NCBI RefSeq assembly: GCF_001439815.1
Contig: NZ_JYLM01000001.1
Coordinates: 186,001 to 250,000 of the forward strand
Length of the DNA: 64,000 nt
Direction of reading: 5' to 3'
Source: Pseudomonas orientalis
GTDB taxonomy: Bacteria; Pseudomonadota; Gammaproteobacteria; Pseudomonadales; Pseudomonadaceae
This document shows positions 15,990 to 24,774 of the stretch, piece by piece; position 1 is the stretch's first letter; each line of letters begins with the position of its first letter. The notes under the pieces were generated by a model, which saw only the letters and a list, made by a program, of their open reading frames with translations, was not told the DNA's origin and did no database searches. The position numbers were made by a program, and so were the translations under genes.

Positions 15990-16856
15990 TTAAATCGAGG
16001 CAGCCTTGAGGCATTTGAGGGCCTTGAAGTCGTTGCGTACGCTGTCGATTTTCTGGGTCAGCTTCATGCGCTGTTGCGGGGTGCTCTGCGCCATCAAATC
16101 CACAATCAGGCTACGCGCCGCCGCTTCGGTCTGTGCATAGGCAGCACGGTACTCGGGTGTCCAAAGGCTTTCCCGGTCCACCAGCAACTGCTGTATTTTT
16201 TGTGCAAAACCCGGACTGTTGCGCTGCTGCACCGCCTCGCTGAATTGCGTCTGCCAATGGGCGCGGTTGCCGATCCACGCGCCGTTCTGATCCCCCAACG
16301 CAACAGACCAGTCCATCACCCGTTGCTGCTGGCTGGCGCTGAGTGGGCCGATCCAGGCATCCAGGCGCTTGCTCATGCGCTCGGCGCGCTCTTTGATCTG
16401 CTGGGCCAGTGGTGGCTTGAGGTATTCGTCCTGGCGCTTGCGCAGGTCCTTGGCCAAGGCGTCATTCATTTCCTTGACCTGCTGATCGTCCAGACCTTGC
16501 AGCAGTTGAACCGCAGACGGGGTAATTTCACGCGCGATCTCGGCGATAGCCTGTTTTGCTTCGACAGTGCGGGCCTGCAAGGCGGCGTCGGTGACCTGGT
16601 TGCTGTCGACCATCTGTTGCAGGCGGTCCAGCCAGCCCAGGTAACCCGGCAATTGCGTGGTGCAGTGCCAAGCCAGGTGTCCCTTGAGTGTGTCGTTGAA
16701 CCAGCTCTTCTGCCCGGCGTTCATGTCCAGGTAGTCGTTGAGGGTCCAGGGAATGATCACGTCAAGATTGCGGTAGGCCAGGCCCACGCGATTACAGCCG
16801 GCGAGCGCCAGGCTCAGGGTCAGCAATAACACCAGGAATTTGAGCCGACGCAACAT
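15990..16856 (-). CDS. DUF6279-family lipoprotein
   Basis: A 288-residue predicted lipoprotein. The N-terminus MLRRLKFLVLLLTLSLALAGCNR ends in a lipobox (LAGC), so it is probably anchored in the outer membrane. The mature part is almost all alpha-helical (NLDVIIPWTLNDYLDMNAGQ and later repeats with Arg/Gln-rich helices), matching the DUF6279 family found across Pseudomonas. The DYLDMNAGQK motif near residue 43 is family-typical. Function is unknown. Confidence 0.82.
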   Translation of the reverse strand: MLRRLKFLVLLLTLSLALAGCNRVGLAYRNLDVIIPWTLNDYLDMNAGQKSWFNDTLKGHLAWHCTTQLPGYLGWLDRLQQMVDSNQVTDAALQARTVEAKQAIAEIAREITPSAVQLLQGLDDQQVKEMNDALAKDLRKRQDEYLKPPLAQQIKERAERMSKRLDAWIGPLSASQQQRVMDWSVALGDQNGAWIGNRAHWQTQFSEAVQQRNSPGFAQKIQQLLVDRESLWTPEYRAAYAQTEAAARSLIVDLMAQSTPQQRMKLTQKIDSVRNDFKALKCLKAASI

Positions 16857-16922
16857 GGGCGGGTCCTTGCACGGATGGGATTAATGCATGTGAACCTGCG
16901 CAGGGTGCGACAGTTCAGCCCA

Positions 16923-17645
16923 TCAATAAAACGACCGGACAGCCTTCAAGGTCAACAGGCCGTCACATTGCGAATTGTGTCCGGAGTACGCCGAGCAGTC
17001 ACCGCCACTGAGGCTGGAGTCGCTGTAGATCAGGTCCAGGTCCACCCCTTTCCAGGCTCGGGACAGTTGCACCGACCAGTCGCTGAAGCTGCTGATAGCG
17101 CCGTTCTCCACTGACACCGGTGTGCCCAGTTGATGGGTGGTGTACTTCATGCTGACGCCGATGCCGAAAGGCTGGGTGCCGCCGAGGTCGGCAAACAGCG
17201 TGCTGTCCTGGCGGTCGGGGTCGTTGCTGAAGGATACGCCGAAACGGTTGCCCAGCAGGTTCAGCCCACCATAAAACGCCTGGCTGTCGAGGGGGCTGAC
17301 CTTGGGGTAGCTGTAGTGGATCAAACCCACTTCGTAGCCCAGAGTCTGGTCGAAAGGGTGTTTGAAGCCCATGTAGGAATCGACTTCAAGGGTACTGGGC
17401 GAGGACAACCCCATGTTCGGTGAAAACTGGCCGACGTACAGGCCGCTGTCGTGAGTCAGGTCCAGCCCGCCATGGAACGCATCGCTGCCGGGGGAGGTCG
17501 GTTTGACCAGGCCCTGGGCCATGGTACGGCTGGGAGTGGTACCCAATTTGAGGTCGAAGTCGCCCAATTCGCGCTGGAAAATATGCGCTTCGGCGAGTGG
17601 ACAAGCGGCAAGCGCGCTGATCAGGAAAATGCAGGATTTGAGCAT
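16923..17645 (-). CDS. TorF-family putative porin (Gcw_chp)
   Basis: A 240-residue outer-membrane beta-barrel candidate with a signal peptide (cleavage near LAEA-H) and alternating hydrophobic strands ending in an aromatic residue (VRSFY), the usual OMP C-terminus. Internal features such as GGLDLTHDSGLYVGQFSPNM and YEVGLIHYSYP match the TorF/Gcw_chp family. Its substrate is unknown. It is separated from the DUF6279 gene by about 65 nt and could share a transcript with it. Confidence 0.78.
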   Translation of the reverse strand: MLKSCIFLISALAACPLAEAHIFQRELGDFDLKLGTTPSRTMAQGLVKPTSPGSDAFHGGLDLTHDSGLYVGQFSPNMGLSSPSTLEVDSYMGFKHPFDQTLGYEVGLIHYSYPKVSPLDSQAFYGGLNLLGNRFGVSFSNDPDRQDSTLFADLGGTQPFGIGVSMKYTTHQLGTPVSVENGAISSFSDWSVQLSRAWKGVDLDLIYSDSSLSGGDCSAYSGHNSQCDGLLTLKAVRSFY

Positions 17646-17852
17646 GCTTCACTCCATGAAAAGCGAGGAGCAGTGATGAAGAAAACTGGGCAGATGCCCG
17701 TGCCAGACGTGTGCAAGGATACCGGCGAATGCTCGGCAATGAGGCCCGTTCGTCGATTGACGTGAGAATCCAGGTGCTGCGGGGTGTGTTTCGGGCTCTA
17801 GTCCTAGCGCCTTGAGGGCAAGACGCTTAGGGACCAGGTGCGTTGCGAGGTA

Positions 17853-18032
17853 TTACTTCTTGCCCAGGCTGATCTGCTTGGACGGGCCGAAAGTCTGGCC
17901 GCTCACGCCCTTGGCAATTTGCTGGATTTCGCCGCCGGACTTGAGGAACGCAGCAATCTGGTTGTTGATCGATTCGCTGGTTTCAACGGCGGGAGCTGGC
18001 TTTGCTTTGCTGTTGGATGCTTTTACACGCAT
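17853..18032 (-). CDS. Conserved small basic protein (59 aa)
   Basis: A 59-residue basic protein starting MRVKASNSKAKPAPA, with a disordered Lys/Ala/Pro-rich head and a compact tail INNQIAAFLKSGGEIQQIAKGVSGQTF. The tail motif, F-L-x-x-G-G-x-I-x-x-I-x-x-G, recurs in several small Pseudomonas proteins. I start at the ATG at 18032; a longer in-frame reading from 18155 has an unlikely composition. Function is unknown; the basic head would suit nucleic-acid binding. Confidence 0.7.
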   Translation of the reverse strand: MRVKASNSKAKPAPAVETSESINNQIAAFLKSGGEIQQIAKGVSGQTFGPSKQISLGKK

Positions 18033-18357
18033 GGCGGCCACTAACCTGTAGAAAATTAACTTGGCCAGGCATCGTACAGGAAATACTTGACAATTGCTTG
18101 GCCAATATCCCCGAAGAATTAAATGCAGCGTCTGCAAAACACTGAACTTGATCAACGAATTAATCCCCTAACTGACTGTTTTAACTCGAAAGCTCGAGAT
18201 GAACGGGCGCTGGCGATGAGCAAAAATTCGCAGGATTGATCAGACGAGCGGGGCAGTGCCATTGGAGCGCCACGCCAGCCTTCGGTTTTTTCAGGCGCGC
18301 GCGCGTGTCCGGCTCAACTCGGGTAGAATGCCGCCCACGCAATGAGGGTATCTGGAA
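18033..18357. promoter_or_regulatory. Divergent intergenic region upstream of cvfB
   Basis: These 325 nt separate the 59-aa gene (minus) from cvfB (plus). The only recognisable element is TAGAAT at about 18,325, a plausible -10 box for cvfB. The left part is AT-rich and presumably holds the promoter of the small gene. No ORF or repeat is convincing. Confidence 0.35.
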
Positions 18358-19194
18358 ATGGCTTTAGTCGGGCGCTACAACAGCTTGCAAGTGGTTAAAC
18401 ACACTAACTTTGGTTTGTACCTCGATGGGGCGCAAGACGGTGAAATCCTCTTGCCTAATCGGTATATCCCCAAAGATATTCCCAGTGAGGATGAAGACTG
18501 GCTTAACGTTTTCATTTATCTGGACAGTGATGACAAACTTATTGCCACCACTGAAAAACCCAAAGTTCAAGTGGGCGAATTTGCCAGTTTGAAAGTGGTG
18601 GAAGTCAACAGTATCGGTGTTTTCCTCGATTGGGGGCTGCCCAAGGATCTGTTGCTGCCCTATTCGGAAGAAAAACGCCAGTTGAGCGCCGGAGAATATT
18701 GCGTGGTGCATGTCTACCTCGACAAGCACACCAAACGCATCACCGCCACCGCGCGCCTTGACCGCTACCTGGACAAGACGCCGGCCAATTACCAGGTGGG
18801 CCAGGAAGTCGACCTGTTGGTGGCCGAAGCCACGGACATGGGCTTCAAGGCGATCATCAACAACAAACATTGGGGACTGATCCACAAGAACGAAGTGTTC
18901 AAGTTCCTGCGCCCAGGCAAGGAAGAGAAAGGCTTTATCAAAGAGATTCGCGCCGATGGCAATATCAGCCTGAGCCTGCAGCCGGTTGGCCAGGAAGCGG
19001 CTTCCAGCCTCAACTCGAAGATCCTCGCCAAATTGCGTGACAACAACGGCACCTTGCCGGTCAGTGATAAAAGCGATCCCGCCGTCATCAGCAACTTGTT
19101 CGGCGTGAGCAAAGGCAACTTCAAAAAGGCCATTGGCGCGCTCTACAAGCAAGGGCAGATTGTGATTCATGCCGATCGCATTGAACTAAGCTGA
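18358..19194 (+). CDS. cvfB: CvfB-family S1 RNA-binding protein
   Basis: A 278-residue protein made of tandem S1-like OB folds (about 5-60, 72-130 and 145-210) and a C-terminal winged-helix segment (DPAVISNLFGVSKGNFKKAIGALYKQG). This is the CvfB/YitL architecture of bacterial RNA-binding proteins linked to virulence and stress-gene expression. Typical fold markers are NFGLYLDGAQDGEILLPNRY and GIFLDWGLPKDLLLPY-like strands. It stands alone downstream of an intergenic region with a possible -10 box. Confidence 0.88.
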   Translation: MALVGRYNSLQVVKHTNFGLYLDGAQDGEILLPNRYIPKDIPSEDEDWLNVFIYLDSDDKLIATTEKPKVQVGEFASLKVVEVNSIGVFLDWGLPKDLLLPYSEEKRQLSAGEYCVVHVYLDKHTKRITATARLDRYLDKTPANYQVGQEVDLLVAEATDMGFKAIINNKHWGLIHKNEVFKFLRPGKEEKGFIKEIRADGNISLSLQPVGQEAASSLNSKILAKLRDNNGTLPVSDKSDPAVISNLFGVSKGNFKKAIGALYKQGQIVIHADRIELS

Positions 19195-19210
19195 GTGCGG
19201 CTGGCTCTGC

Positions 19211-19236
19211 TGTAGGAGCACGCTTGCTCCTGCAGT
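19211..19236. repeat. Single REP half-element
   Basis: TGTAGGAGCACGCTTGCTCCTGCAG is one imperfect copy of the GTAGGAGCGAGCTTGCTC palindrome, without its inverted partner. It lies just upstream of the DUF2177 gene and could influence that gene's leader. Confidence 0.65.
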
Positions 19237-19247
19237 GGAACGGTCAG

Positions 19248-19646
19248 ATGTCGAAGAAAACCTTGTTTGCCTATCTCGGTACCTTATTCACCTTTCTGGT
19301 GCTCGACGGGCTCTGGCTCGGCGTCCTCATGGGGCCTACCTATAAAAGCCTGCTCGGCGCGCTGATGCTCGATCAGCCCCGCCTGTTGCCCGCCGTCGTG
19401 TTTTATCTGCTGTATGTCCTCGGTTGCGTGATCTTCGTGGTCTTGCCCAGCGCAAGCTGGCAACGCGCTGCGCGGTTGGGCGCCTTGCTTGGGTTGGTGG
19501 CTTATGGCACCTACGACCTGAGCAATTGGGCCACACTGCAAGGCTGGTCCGCCGGCCTGGCGATGATGGACATGGCGTGGGGTACTGTTCTCACGGCGGT
19601 CTGTTGCACAGTCGGCTTCCTGTGTGCACAACGGGTGCGCCAGTGA
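19248..19646 (+). CDS. DUF2177-family membrane protein
   Basis: A 132-residue inner-membrane protein with four hydrophobic helices. The features FLVLDGLWLGVLMGPTYKSLLG near the start and GLVAYGTYDLSNWATLQGWS in the middle are diagnostic of DUF2177. I use the ATG at 19248 (MSKKTLFAYLG); an upstream TTG reading starts inside the REP half. Function is unknown. Confidence 0.82.
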   Translation: MSKKTLFAYLGTLFTFLVLDGLWLGVLMGPTYKSLLGALMLDQPRLLPAVVFYLLYVLGCVIFVVLPSASWQRAARLGALLGLVAYGTYDLSNWATLQGWSAGLAMMDMAWGTVLTAVCCTVGFLCAQRVRQ

Positions 19647-19843
19647 TTGTGTACAGGATTGTCTTGCACCGTTGCTGCGCATAGCTTCTATTTCTAAACC
19701 TTCTTAGATCCTTTGGAACGTCGTTCCAGAGGGATTGTGTGCCATTGGCACGCATTCTGCTGAATACCTCGTATACAACCCGTATCGTCCACCGTATGCA
19801 TATCGCTACGACGGCGCACGGCGAGCTTTCGAGGAGCCCAGCA

Positions 19844-21286
19844 ATGACAGAACAATTGCCCAAAGGCTACAGTCCGCGGCTGTATAACCATGACCTGGGC
19901 CCATTGCCGCAGAAGTGGACCTGGTACAACATCTTCGCCTTCTGGATGAGTGATGTGCACAGCGTCGGCGGCTACGTGTTCGCCGCCAGCCTGTTCGCCC
20001 TGGGGCTGGCCAGCTGGCAGGTGTTGATTGCCCTGCTCGCGGGCATTGGCATTGTGCAACTGATTGCCAACCTGGTGGCCAAGCCAAGTCAGCAAGCGGC
20101 GGTGCCTTATCCAGTGATTTGCCGCCTGGCATTTGGTGTGTTTGGCGCGAATATTCCTGCGGTGATCCGTGGCCTGATCGCGGTTGCCTGGTACGGCATT
20201 CAGACGTACCTGGCCTCGAGTGCCTTGATCATCGTGGTGCTGCGCTTTTTCCCGTCGATGGCTGTATATGCAGAGCCGCATTTTGCCGGTTTGTCTTACT
20301 TGGGCTGGTTCGGTTTTCTCACCCTGTGGGTCTTGCAGGCCGCCGTATTCTGGGCCGGCATGGAGTCCATCCGCCGCTTTATCGACTGGGCCGGCCCGGT
20401 GGTGTATGCGGTGATGTTTGCCCTGGCCGGCTGGATTGTGTGGAAAGCGGGCTGGGCGAATATCAGCTTTACCCTGGCGGAAAAATCGCTGTCAGGCTGG
20501 CAGGCGTTCGGCCAGGTGATCGTGGCGACGGCGCTGGTGGTGTCGTACTTCTCCGGGCCGACCCTGAACTTCGGCGATTTCAGCCGCTATTGCCGCAGCA
20601 TGCAGGACGTGCGCCGTGGCAACTTCTGGGGGCTGCCGGTGAACTTCCTGGCGTTCTCCCTGGTAACCGTGGTGATCGTTTCGGGCACCCTGCCGGTGTT
20701 TGGCGAAATGCTGCATGACCCCATCGCCACCGTGTCGCGTATCGACAACAGCATGGCCGTGTTGCTGGGCGCCTTCGCTTTCGTCACCGCGACCATCGGC
20801 ATCAATATCGTCGCCAACTTTGTCTCGCCGGCATTTGACTTCGCCAACATTGCGCCGAGCAAAATCAGCTGGCGTGCGGGTGGAATGATCGCGGCCGTGG
20901 CATCGATCTTTATCACGCCGTGGAACCTGTTCAATAATCCGCTGATGATTCATTACACCCTGGATATCCTCGCCGCATTTATCGGGCCGCTGTTCGGCAT
21001 CCTGCTAGTGGATTTTTACCTGGTCAAAAAGCAGCAGATCGACGTGGATGCGCTGTTCGATGACAGCCCGAGCGGGCGCTATTACTTCGACGGCGGGGTC
21101 AACTGGACGGCGGTCAAGGCTCTGGTGCCGGCTACGCTGGTGGGTGTCGCGATCACCTTCACCCCGGCGTTGCAGGGCATGGCGAATTTTGCCTGGTTTA
21201 CCGGCTGCTTCCTGGGAGGGCTGTTTTTCCTGGTACTGGCACGCCGTGAGCAGGTGCGCTTGCCGAGCCCTGTGGTCGCTGGCTGA
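19844..21286 (+). CDS. NCS1-family nucleobase/allantoin-type permease
   Basis: A 480-residue, twelve-helix transporter of the nucleobase-cation-symport-1 family (cytosine, uracil, allantoin or hydantoin permeases). Family marks are the N-terminal NHDLGPLPQKWTWYNIFAFWMSD, PVICRLAFGVFGANIPA, and SGPTLNFGDFSRYCRS in the middle. The ATG at 19844 follows GAGGAG; the longer reading from 19739 has no ribosome-binding site. The exact substrate is not predictable because no catabolic enzymes are adjacent. Its last 89 bp overlap the convergent MFS gene. Confidence 0.87.
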   Translation: MTEQLPKGYSPRLYNHDLGPLPQKWTWYNIFAFWMSDVHSVGGYVFAASLFALGLASWQVLIALLAGIGIVQLIANLVAKPSQQAAVPYPVICRLAFGVFGANIPAVIRGLIAVAWYGIQTYLASSALIIVVLRFFPSMAVYAEPHFAGLSYLGWFGFLTLWVLQAAVFWAGMESIRRFIDWAGPVVYAVMFALAGWIVWKAGWANISFTLAEKSLSGWQAFGQVIVATALVVSYFSGPTLNFGDFSRYCRSMQDVRRGNFWGLPVNFLAFSLVTVVIVSGTLPVFGEMLHDPIATVSRIDNSMAVLLGAFAFVTATIGINIVANFVSPAFDFANIAPSKISWRAGGMIAAVASIFITPWNLFNNPLMIHYTLDILAAFIGPLFGILLVDFYLVKKQQIDVDALFDDSPSGRYYFDGGVNWTAVKALVPATLVGVAITFTPALQGMANFAWFTGCFLGGLFFLVLARREQVRLPSPVVAG

Positions 21287-22397
21287 GCAATACACCGCCC
21301 GCCACCAACAGGCCGCAACCGGCGATCACCAGCGCCGGTTGCAGGCCGCCGCTCAAGTGGCTGCTTACCGAGGCCAGCAGCGGCCCGCTCAATTGACCAA
21401 TGGCAAAGCTGGCCGTCAACAACCCGGTGCTGCGCTGGTAGCCGTGGGGCGCGATCTCGCGCAAACGCGCCATGACCAATTGCATGCATGCCAGAAACGG
21501 TGCACCGCACAGCAACACTCCCAGCGCCAGGCCCCAGCCATTGCCCAACAGACAAGTGAATACACCGGCCGCTTGCAGCCACAGCGTGGTCATCAGCCAG
21601 CGCCGGGTGGTGTTCGGATCCTTGCGGCGCAGGCTGGCAATCGCCACGCCCGTCGCTGCGGCGAGGCCAAAGCACGGCCAGAACAAGTCGGCCTGCCAGG
21701 CGCCCTTGAACTGCGCACTGGCCATCTGCGACAGGAAAGTCGCGGGAATGATGTAGCCCAGGCCGTACAGGAAATAGATCCAGCCCAAGTGCGCGATGCT
21801 GCCGTTATTGCCAGCGCTGGAGGCGGGCGCAGCCAGCGTGGTCGGCTTTGGCAGGAAGGGCAGGATGGCCAGCAGCATCACCAGTGCCACCGCGCCATAC
21901 ACCAACCACAGCGTCGCGGAGCTTTGCCCCAACAGGTTGGAGCCCAGCGCCAGCAGTCCGGTGAGCACAATGCCCAGGCCAGGCCCTGCGAACACCAGTG
22001 CTCCCAGACGTGGCCTGCCGGCGGCAATCGCCAACGGCTGGCTCAGGCTGGTAATCATCACCAGGGCCCAGGCGCTGGCGACACCGGTGCCGAAACGCAG
22101 CAGCAGGTGCGGCCAGAAACCGTGGGCCCAACAGGACGCCAGGGTCAGCAGCATGCAGAGCCATAATCCGCCGTACAAGCGCCCCTTAATATGATGGTGA
22201 CTGCGGGCGAATATCGAGTCCACCGCACCGACAAAGTAACCCAAGTAGTTGGCGGCCGCGATCAACCCGGCGCCGGTCAGGTCGATCTGGCCTTCGCTGA
22301 GCAAATGCGGCATCTGCGGGGTAAGGGCAAAGCGGCCAATGCCCATGGCCATCATCAAGGCGACAAAGCTGGCGGTTAAGCGAATCAACGGTGACAT
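21198..22397 (-). CDS. YbfB/YjiJ-family MFS transporter
   Basis: A 399-residue MFS protein with about twelve helices. The opening (LTASFVALMMAMGIGRFALTPQMPHLL) and YLGYFVGA in helix 2 are typical of the YbfB/YjiJ group, whose substrates are mostly unknown. I prefer the ATG at 22397 to the TTG two codons upstream. It is divergent from a LysR gene, with 104 nt between starts, so that regulator probably controls it. Its 3' end overlaps the convergent permease gene by 89 bp. Confidence 0.85.
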   Translation of the reverse strand: MSPLIRLTASFVALMMAMGIGRFALTPQMPHLLSEGQIDLTGAGLIAAANYLGYFVGAVDSIFARSHHHIKGRLYGGLWLCMLLTLASCWAHGFWPHLLLRFGTGVASAWALVMITSLSQPLAIAAGRPRLGALVFAGPGLGIVLTGLLALGSNLLGQSSATLWLVYGAVALVMLLAILPFLPKPTTLAAPASSAGNNGSIAHLGWIYFLYGLGYIIPATFLSQMASAQFKGAWQADLFWPCFGLAAATGVAIASLRRKDPNTTRRWLMTTLWLQAAGVFTCLLGNGWGLALGVLLCGAPFLACMQLVMARLREIAPHGYQRSTGLLTASFAIGQLSGPLLASVSSHLSGGLQPALVIAGCGLLVAGGVLLSQRPQGSASAPAHGVPVPGKTALPGSSR

Positions 22398-22501
22398 GTT
22401 CAAGTGTCCTGCGAAAAAGCGAAGACCGTCAGGCTAAAGCGGATTGACTTTCTGTAAAAATGAATAATAGTGAGCAACTTGTTCAGTTTTGGAGAAAGGG
22501 T

Positions 22502-23395
22502 ATGGAGTTCAGTCAACTGCGCATCTTCCAGGCGGTGGCGGAGGAGGGCTCCATTACCCGCGCCGCCGAGCGCCTGCACCGTGTGCCGTCCAACCTGTCG
22601 ACCCGCCTCAAGCAAATGGAAGAACAGCTTGGCGTCGAGCTGTTTGTGCGTGAGCGCCAGCGTTTGCAGCTTTCTCCTGCGGGTAAAGTGCTGCTGGACT
22701 ACAGCACACGCTTATTGGCGCTACACGACGAAGCTCACGGCGCCGTGCAGGGCGGGCAACCGGCCGGGGATTTTGTGCTCGGCAGCATGTACAGCACGGC
22801 GGCGATTCACTTGCCCAAACTGTTGGCGCGTTATCACAAGGCCTATCCGATGGTGAACCTGCAGGTGCAATCGGCGCCGAGCGGCGAACTGCTGGAAGGC
22901 TTGATCACCGGTCGGCTGGATGCGGCGCTGGTGGATGGTCCGTTGACGATTGCCACGCTCGATGGCGTGCCGCTGTGCGAAGAGCGTCTGGTGATCATTT
23001 GCGAGGCCGACCATCCGCCGGTGCGTGGCCCCCAGGACGTGGCCGGCCGCTCGGTGTTCACCTTCCGCCGCAGTTGCGCCTATCGCACCCGCCTGGAGAC
23101 CTGGTTTTCCCACGAACGCGTGGCCATGGGCCGCGCCATCGAGATCGAGTCCTACCAAGGCATGCTCGCCTGTGTGGTCGCCGGCTCCGGTGTGGCGTTG
23201 ATGTCCGAATCCATGCTCGACAGCCTGCCGGGCAGGGACAGTGTGTCCGTTCATCCGCTGACTGGGCCTTTTGCCACTGCCACCACCTGGTTGATGTGGC
23301 GAAAGGGTATGCTCGGCGCTAACCTCAATGCATGGATCGAGCTGCAGCAGGCGGGCCAGGCAGAGAGCGTGCAAGACGGGCGCAAGATCGCTTGA
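22502..23395 (+). CDS. LysR-family regulator of the divergent MFS gene
   Basis: A 297-residue LysR protein. The helix-turn-helix reads MEFSQLRIFQAVAEEG, then SITRAAERLHRVPSNLSTRL; the effector-binding domain follows from about residue 88 (DFVLGSMYSTAAIHLPKLLARYH). The ATG at 22502 follows a GAGAAAGGG site. The divergent gene is an MFS transporter, and the short shared region of 104 nt should hold the operator, although no T-N11-A box was convincingly identified. The inducer is unknown. Confidence 0.87.
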   Translation: MEFSQLRIFQAVAEEGSITRAAERLHRVPSNLSTRLKQMEEQLGVELFVRERQRLQLSPAGKVLLDYSTRLLALHDEAHGAVQGGQPAGDFVLGSMYSTAAIHLPKLLARYHKAYPMVNLQVQSAPSGELLEGLITGRLDAALVDGPLTIATLDGVPLCEERLVIICEADHPPVRGPQDVAGRSVFTFRRSCAYRTRLETWFSHERVAMGRAIEIESYQGMLACVVAGSGVALMSESMLDSLPGRDSVSVHPLTGPFATATTWLMWRKGMLGANLNAWIELQQAGQAESVQDGRKIA

Positions 23396-23538
23396 ACGAT
23401 CCGACAGGATTCTGATCCATTCAGTAATAGTTCGTTGTGGTTTGGCGCAAGCAATACATAGGACTTAGGGCTACTATCAGTGTAGGAAAGGGCGACAAAA
23501 CAGACGCCTACCCGCATCACCCTCAAAGGGGGCACATC

Positions 23539-23661
23539 ATGAAAGAGAAAATTCAAACCTGGCTCCATGACCTTGGCGTTGCGCTGGGCTTGATCGAGCC
23601 TCCGCTGCAGCCGGTACCGATTCGTACCGATGACGAGCAACGCCGCCCCCGTCGGCGTTGA
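23539..23661 (+). CDS. PA1414-like micro-protein (40 aa)
   Basis: A 40-residue ORF starting MKEKIQTWLHDLGVALG and ending in an arginine-rich tail (RRPRRR), preceded by AAGGGGG at good spacing. It resembles the small conserved protein PA1414 of P. aeruginosa, a locus I recall as also specifying the small RNA SicX, linked to low oxygen and infection mode. The helical amphipathic head and basic tail would suit membrane or RNA contact. The transcript may be as important as the peptide. Confidence 0.6.
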   Translation: MKEKIQTWLHDLGVALGLIEPPLQPVPIRTDDEQRRPRRR

Positions 23662-23681
23662 GCTCAAGCCAACCCGGTATT

Positions 23682-23776
23682 CGTGTGGGAGCGGGCTTGT
23701 TCGCGAATGCGGTGAGTCAGTCGATAAATAGTTGACTGGTTTACTGCATTCGCCAGCAGGCCCGCTCCCACATTTT
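23682..23776. repeat. REP pair (REPIN), GTGGGAGCGGGCTTG type
   Basis: GTGTGGGAGCGGGCTTGTTCGCGAATGC is answered about 50 nt later by GCATTCGCCAGCAGGCCCGCTCCCACA in inverted orientation. The two arms and their unique centre form a long imperfect hairpin between the 40-aa gene and tapT. Confidence 0.8.
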
Positions 23777-23938
23777 GTTTGTGTCCGGCAAGACGAGCGG
23801 ATAGGGCGCCTGACTTAATAATAAAACGGGAGGGCCGAGCGCCAGTCCGTCGTTGTGCATAAACGCCCGCGCGGTCACGAACACCAGAGTCATCGCAATT
23901 CACTTAAAAAAGCCCAGCTCAACCAAGCCTGAAAAAAC

Positions 23939-24538
23939 ATGTCCAGACCCCAGTGTTCCCGTTGCCTCAGGCCCCTCAGCCACTGCTTGTGCCCGCTGAT
24001 TCCCCAGCTTGACAGCCGAACCCGCGTGTTGCTCTTGCAGCATCCGAGCGAGGTCAACCACGCGCTCAATACCGCGCGGCTGGCGGCGTTGGGATTGAAC
24101 AATGCGCAGTTGGTGGTGGGGGAGGTGTTTGATGACCTGGCGACCCTGTTGAACCCGCCCGGTTATCAGGCGCGCCTGCTGTTTCCGGCCGACGATGCCC
24201 AATCTCTTCACGCCTACGCACAACACGATCAGCCGCTGCTGCTGGTGGTGCCCGACGGCACCTGGCGCAAGGCGCGCAAGTTGCTGCACCTCAACCCATT
24301 GCTGGCGGCGTTGCCTCGGGTGACGCTGGCCAACGGCGGCATCTCCCGGTATCGCTTGCGCAAGGCGCCGGGGCCTGGCGCCTTGTCGACGGTCGAAGCG
24401 ATCGTGCAAGCGTTGCAGGTATTGGAAGCGCCAGCATCGTTCGAGACGCTGCTCAAACCCTTTGAAGTGTTGATCGAGGGGCAGATTGCGGCGATGGGGG
24501 AAGAGGTTTTTCAGAGAAATCATGGCGGTGGGGATTAG
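23939..24538 (+). CDS. tapT: tRNA-uridine aminocarboxypropyltransferase (DTW domain)
   Basis: A 199-residue DTW-domain protein. The family makes acp3U at tRNA position 47 from S-adenosylmethionine. A cysteine cluster opens the protein (CSRCLRPLSHCLCP, probably metal-binding), LLLQHPSEVNHALNTARL follows, and the signature D-G-T-W (PDGTWRKARKLL) is near residue 104. Length agrees with the YfiP/TapT group. It stands alone between two REP pairs. Confidence 0.88.
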   Translation: MSRPQCSRCLRPLSHCLCPLIPQLDSRTRVLLLQHPSEVNHALNTARLAALGLNNAQLVVGEVFDDLATLLNPPGYQARLLFPADDAQSLHAYAQHDQPLLLVVPDGTWRKARKLLHLNPLLAALPRVTLANGGISRYRLRKAPGPGALSTVEAIVQALQVLEAPASFETLLKPFEVLIEGQIAAMGEEVFQRNHGGGD

Positions 24539-24563
24539 GGCCAGGCGGATGATCGAGGCGCGG

Positions 24564-24650
24564 CCATCGGGGGCAAGCCCCCTCCCACATTCGACCGCGT
24601 TCCAGCATGGGATTGCGGTCCAGGGTGGGAGGGGGCTTGCCCCTGATGGC
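24564..24650. repeat. REP pair, GGGGGCAAGCCCCC type
   Basis: CATCGGGGGCAAGCCCCCTC and its inverted partner GGGAGGGGGCTTGCCCC flank a short unique centre. This is the commonest repeat family in the window (also near 29.4, 36.9, 44.5, 48.2, 52.3-52.8 and 63.0-63.4 kb). Confidence 0.85.
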
Positions 24651-24774
24651 GCCCTCACTGGCACCACATCCCTTCCTTATTCCTATAAGCCATAAGCACC
24701 ACACTTTGCGTGATATGGCCTGCCGACCTTTCCCGGTATGATGTGCGCCCCGCAGTCTGGATTGCGAATACGCC

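Noticed and set aside
23396..23538. Anr box upstream of the PA1414-like gene
   Set aside because: No TTGAT-N4-ATCAA site; the nearest sequence (TTGTGG, then GCGCAA) differs too much to claim.
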